Source: Casp-actino8 sp001510335 (GTDB lineage: Bacteria; Actinomycetota; Acidimicrobiia; Acidimicrobiales; Ilumatobacteraceae). Taken from it: a stretch of DNA of 7,306 nucleotides. The notes beneath the pieces are model-generated. The model searched no databases, was not told the DNA's origin, and saw only the letters and a list, made by a program, of their open reading frames with translations. Within the stretch, counting starts at the first letter, position 1. Each line of letters begins with the position of its first letter. The stretch covers positions 1-7,306 of the forward strand of contig JAQCEM010000071.1 in the NCBI GenBank assembly GCA_027729635.1, written 5' to 3'. Made by a program: the position numbers and the translations under genes. Shown piece by piece: positions 5,499 through 7,306 of this stretch.

Positions 5499-7010
5499 AT
5501 GGACCGTCGCAATTTCTTGAGAGCCGGAGTTGTTTCAACGGGAGCAGGAGTGATGTTGCCAGCAGGGATGTTTGCTCGGCCCGCTTCGGCACGTTCTGCG
5601 ACTCCAGGCGAAAGTCCCTATGGACCACTGTCTGATACTCCTGACGAAAATGGATTGTTGTTGCCCGCCGGATTCACATCACGTGTCATTGCCGTAGGTG
5701 GCGAACTGGTTGGTGAAACTGATTGTGAGTGGCACATTTTCCCTGACGGCGCTGGCACATTCGATGATGGAAAGGGCGGCTGGTACTACGCCTGTAACAG
5801 CGAGGTTTTCGACTTCATGGCCCCTGACTCTGGTGGTGTTTCGGCCATTCACTTTGACGCTGACGGGAATATCGTTGATGCGTATCGAATTCTCGAAGGC
5901 AGCAATTCAAATTGCGCGGGTGGGCCAACACCGTGGGGCACTTGGTTAAGCGGCGAAGAAAACTTCTCGGGCATAGGCCGAATTTGGGAATGCGACCCAA
6001 CCGGAACAAAACCGGCAGTTGCTCATGAAGCAATGGGACGTTGGGCTCACGAGGCCGCAGCAGTTGATCCAGATAATCAACAGGTGTACCTGACCGAAGA
6101 CAATTCCGCAGGTCTGTTTTATCGGTACACGCCGACTGCTTACCCAGATCTCTCAGCTGGAAAGTTGGAAGCTTGCATTGTTGCCGCAGACGGCAGTATT
6201 ACCTGGGGTGAGTTGACTGATCCGTCGGGCGCAACAGTTCCGACGCGTCAACAAGTTGCTGGTGCCACAATTTTCCCGGGCAACGAAGGCTGTTGGTATC
6301 ACCAAGGTTGGGTGTACTTCACTTCAAAGGGTGATCACTCGGTACACGGAATTGATATCGCGGCGCAGAAGTACACACTTTTATGGAAGGGCGATCCCGA
6401 TGGATTAGGCGTTGAAGGTGCCGTGTTGTCACACGTCGACAACGTCACTGTTGATGCTGGTTCGGGAGATTTGTTTGTCGCCGAAGATGGCGGCAACATG
6501 GAATTGGTCATCATCACGCCAGAAGGTGCTGTTGCTCCCTTCGTTCGCGTTGTTGGCGAAGGTCATGCTGATTCAGAAATGACCGGACCAGTGTTTAACC
6601 CTTCGCGTGATCGTTTGTATTTCTCATCGCAACGTGGACCCAGTAAGCGCGATCTCACTGAAATTCTGCCTAGTTTCGCCCCTATCGATGCGATTGGTGC
6701 AAGTGGTATGCAGGCCGGAATGACCTTTGAAATTACGGGGCCGTTCCGTGGTGTGATGACGACGACTGATGCCGCGCCACCAGAGACAGAAGCACCGACT
6801 GCAACGATCGCCTCGCCAGTTGACACATTGGTTGGTGCTGCGCCAAATACTCAAGACGCCGAGCCCGTCAGTGACAACGATTCCGGTTCAAGCGGAGCGC
6901 TCGGTATTGGCATCGGGGTTGTTGTGGCAGCCGCAGCTGTTGGTGGTGTTGTGGCCTTCCGTAAGCGCCGAATCGACGAGGCCTCGGGGGAAAATACGAG
7001 CGGTAGTTGA
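5499..7010 (+). CDS. Tat-exported DUF839/PhoX-like protein with C-terminal membrane anchor
   Basis: A 503-residue protein of the DUF839 (PF05787) group, which includes PhoX alkaline phosphatases that use Ca and Fe. It starts with a twin-arginine signal (DRRNFLRAG, Arg3-Arg4) and a hydrophobic stretch ending at a likely ASA cleavage site near residue 31. The beta-propeller-like domain covers about 40-420. It shows NCAGGPTPWGTWLSGEEN (138-155), where Cys139 corresponds to the family's conserved metal-binding Cys as I recall it. HEAAAVDP (184-191), YLTEDN (197-202), NEGCWYHQGWVYFTSKGDH (262-280) and FVAEDGGNM (326-334) follow. A Thr/Pro/Ala-rich linker (about 424-465) leads to a transmembrane helix (about 467-487) and RKRR, so the product is probably fixed to the outer face of the membrane. 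Phosphatase activity is plausible for phosphate scavenging but not shown. An extra in-frame TAG follows the TGA stop. Confidence 0.9.
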   Translation: MDRRNFLRAGVVSTGAGVMLPAGMFARPASARSATPGESPYGPLSDTPDENGLLLPAGFTSRVIAVGGELVGETDCEWHIFPDGAGTFDDGKGGWYYACNSEVFDFMAPDSGGVSAIHFDADGNIVDAYRILEGSNSNCAGGPTPWGTWLSGEENFSGIGRIWECDPTGTKPAVAHEAMGRWAHEAAAVDPDNQQVYLTEDNSAGLFYRYTPTAYPDLSAGKLEACIVAADGSITWGELTDPSGATVPTRQQVAGATIFPGNEGCWYHQGWVYFTSKGDHSVHGIDIAAQKYTLLWKGDPDGLGVEGAVLSHVDNVTVDAGSGDLFVAEDGGNMELVIITPEGAVAPFVRVVGEGHADSEMTGPVFNPSRDRLYFSSQRGPSKRDLTEILPSFAPIDAIGASGMQAGMTFEITGPFRGVMTTTDAAPPETEAPTATIASPVDTLVGAAPNTQDAEPVSDNDSGSSGALGIGIGVVVAAAAVGGVVAFRKRRIDEASGENTSGS

Positions 7011-7012
7011 TA

Positions 7013-7023
7013 GGGTTTGACCC
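7013..7023 (+). other. Short hairpin upstream of tRNA-Glu
   Basis: GGGT-TTG-ACCC is a perfect 4-bp inverted repeat just after the stop codons of the PhoX-like gene and seven bases before tRNA-Glu. It is too small to terminate transcription by itself, and it could be chance. No clear promoter for tRNA-Glu was found, so read-through from the PhoX-like gene is possible. Confidence 0.25.
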
Positions 7024-7030
7024 GCTACTT

Positions 7031-7103
7031 GGCCCCATCGTCTAGTGGCCTAGGACACCACCCTCTCAAGGTGGCGGCACGGGTTCGAATCCCGTTGGGG
7101 CTG
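7031..7103 (+). tRNA. tRNA-Glu (anticodon CUC), CCA not encoded
   Basis: A complete cloverleaf was traced by hand. The acceptor GGCCCCA (7031-7037) pairs with TGGGGCT (7096-7102), with a G-U first pair. The D stem is GTCT/GGAC. The anticodon stem CCACC/GGTGG (7058-7062 with 7070-7074) holds loop CTCTCAA with anticodon CTC at 7065-7067. The T stem ACGGG/CCCGT has loop TTCGAAT. The discriminator is G7103. The following bases are CTC, so CCA must be added enzymatically, unlike the tRNA-Gln in this window. It is 20 bases downstream of the PhoX-like gene. Confidence 0.97.
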
Positions 7104-7134
7104 CTCAGTGTTCCGCCCAATTCCCCTGAGACCA

Positions 7135-7177
7135 GTCACAATAATGTGACATCCATCTCCTGGTTTGTTACTGTGAC
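7135..7177 (+). promoter_or_regulatory. Candidate promoter with overlapping TGTGAC palindrome
   Basis: GTCACA-ATAA-TGTGAC (7135-7150) is a perfect 6-bp inverted repeat, and a third TGTGAC lies 27 bases on (7172-7177). GTGACA (7146-7151), 5 of 6 to the -35 consensus, is followed after 17 bases by TACTGT (7169-7174), a weak -10. The palindrome overlaps this -35 and the third copy overlaps the -10, as expected for an operator controlling the gene starting at 7218. No U-tract follows, so a terminator for tRNA-Glu is less likely. Confidence 0.4.
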
Positions 7178-7206
7178 AAAGGTGGTCGTTGACCCCGTTT
7201 GAAAAA

Positions 7207-7212
7207 AGGGAG
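7207..7212 (+). promoter_or_regulatory. Strong Shine-Dalgarno of the truncated last gene
   Basis: AGGGAG at 7207-7212, preceded by a run of A, lies five bases before the ATG at 7218. It is among the clearest ribosome binding sites in this window and decides the start of the last gene. Confidence 0.7.
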
Positions 7213-7217
7213 AAGTT

Positions 7218-7306
7218 ATGAAAGAAGCAGTTTTGAGTAATGAAGACTTGAATAGTCTTGTAGCTAACGCGTTGTCCTTCGGAACCGCAGTGATGTTGGG
7301 TGCTTT
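7218..7306 (+). CDS. Unidentified protein, 3'-truncated at window edge
   Basis: The open frame starts at an ATG with a strong Shine-Dalgarno and runs 29 codons to the window end. It begins MKEAVLSNEDLNSLVANAL and continues with a mildly hydrophobic segment (SFGTAVMLGA). I do not recognise a family. The acidic-polar start followed by a hydrophobic stretch could be the beginning of a membrane protein, a soluble helical protein or a precursor peptide, and the visible part does not decide. The upstream region carries a candidate promoter with a palindrome, so it may be specifically regulated. Confidence 0.65.
   Translation, partial: MKEAVLSNEDLNSLVANALSFGTAVMLGA

Noticed and set aside
7104..7130. 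CTCAG...CTGAG inverted repeat after tRNA-Glu, considered as a terminator
   Set aside because: A 5-bp stem with a 17-base loop and no U-tract is too weak.
7017..7202. A 61-codon open frame on the + strand
   Set aside because: It runs straight through tRNA-Glu and the promoter region, with no ribosome site; it is a chance frame.

Overview
The window looks like a piece of an actinobacterial chromosome of moderate GC (roughly 45-55% by hand count). An uncultured Acidimicrobiia-like lineage is my best guess. This rests on gene content: a large acyl-CoA dehydrogenase, a double-headed TetR regulator, a non-GlnRS-style GluRS/tRNA-Gln/tRNA-Glu neighbourhood, and a Tat-exported PhoX-like protein. No species assignment is possible by eye. 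There are no CRISPR arrays, insertion sequences or rRNA genes, and no gene-free stretch longer than about 115 bases.

Left part (1-2545): the 3' two-thirds of an acyl-CoA dehydrogenase (+) meets a 431-residue TetR-type regulator with two HTH domains (-). The two genes converge and their stop codons lie 2 bases apart, inside a 14-bp tandem duplication. The regulator has a near-consensus -10 seven bases before its ATG, as in a leaderless transcript, with an imperfect inverted repeat overlapping it. That fits autoregulation.

Middle (2546-5246): a DUF2237 protein (-) is divergent from gltX (+, glutamyl-tRNA synthetase). gltX overlaps by 4 bases a membrane-anchored DUF218 (YdcF/SanA-like) gene. 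The DUF2237 frame can be extended upstream until its ATG and the gltX ATG share one CATG.

Right part (5247-7306): tRNA-Gln(CUG), a Tat-exported and C-terminally anchored DUF839/PhoX-like protein, tRNA-Glu(CUC), then the start of an unidentified small gene with a strong Shine-Dalgarno and a palindrome-bearing promoter region. A 7-bp hairpin with a UUCG tetraloop abuts the 5' end of tRNA-Gln exactly.

The gltX/tRNA-Gln/tRNA-Glu grouping makes functional sense if, as in most actinobacteria, GluRS charges both tRNAs and an amidotransferase corrects Glu-tRNA-Gln. I see no convincing evidence for a wholly new system. The most worthwhile leads are the UUCG hairpin, the tandem TetR with its promoter, and the palindromic control region of the truncated last gene.
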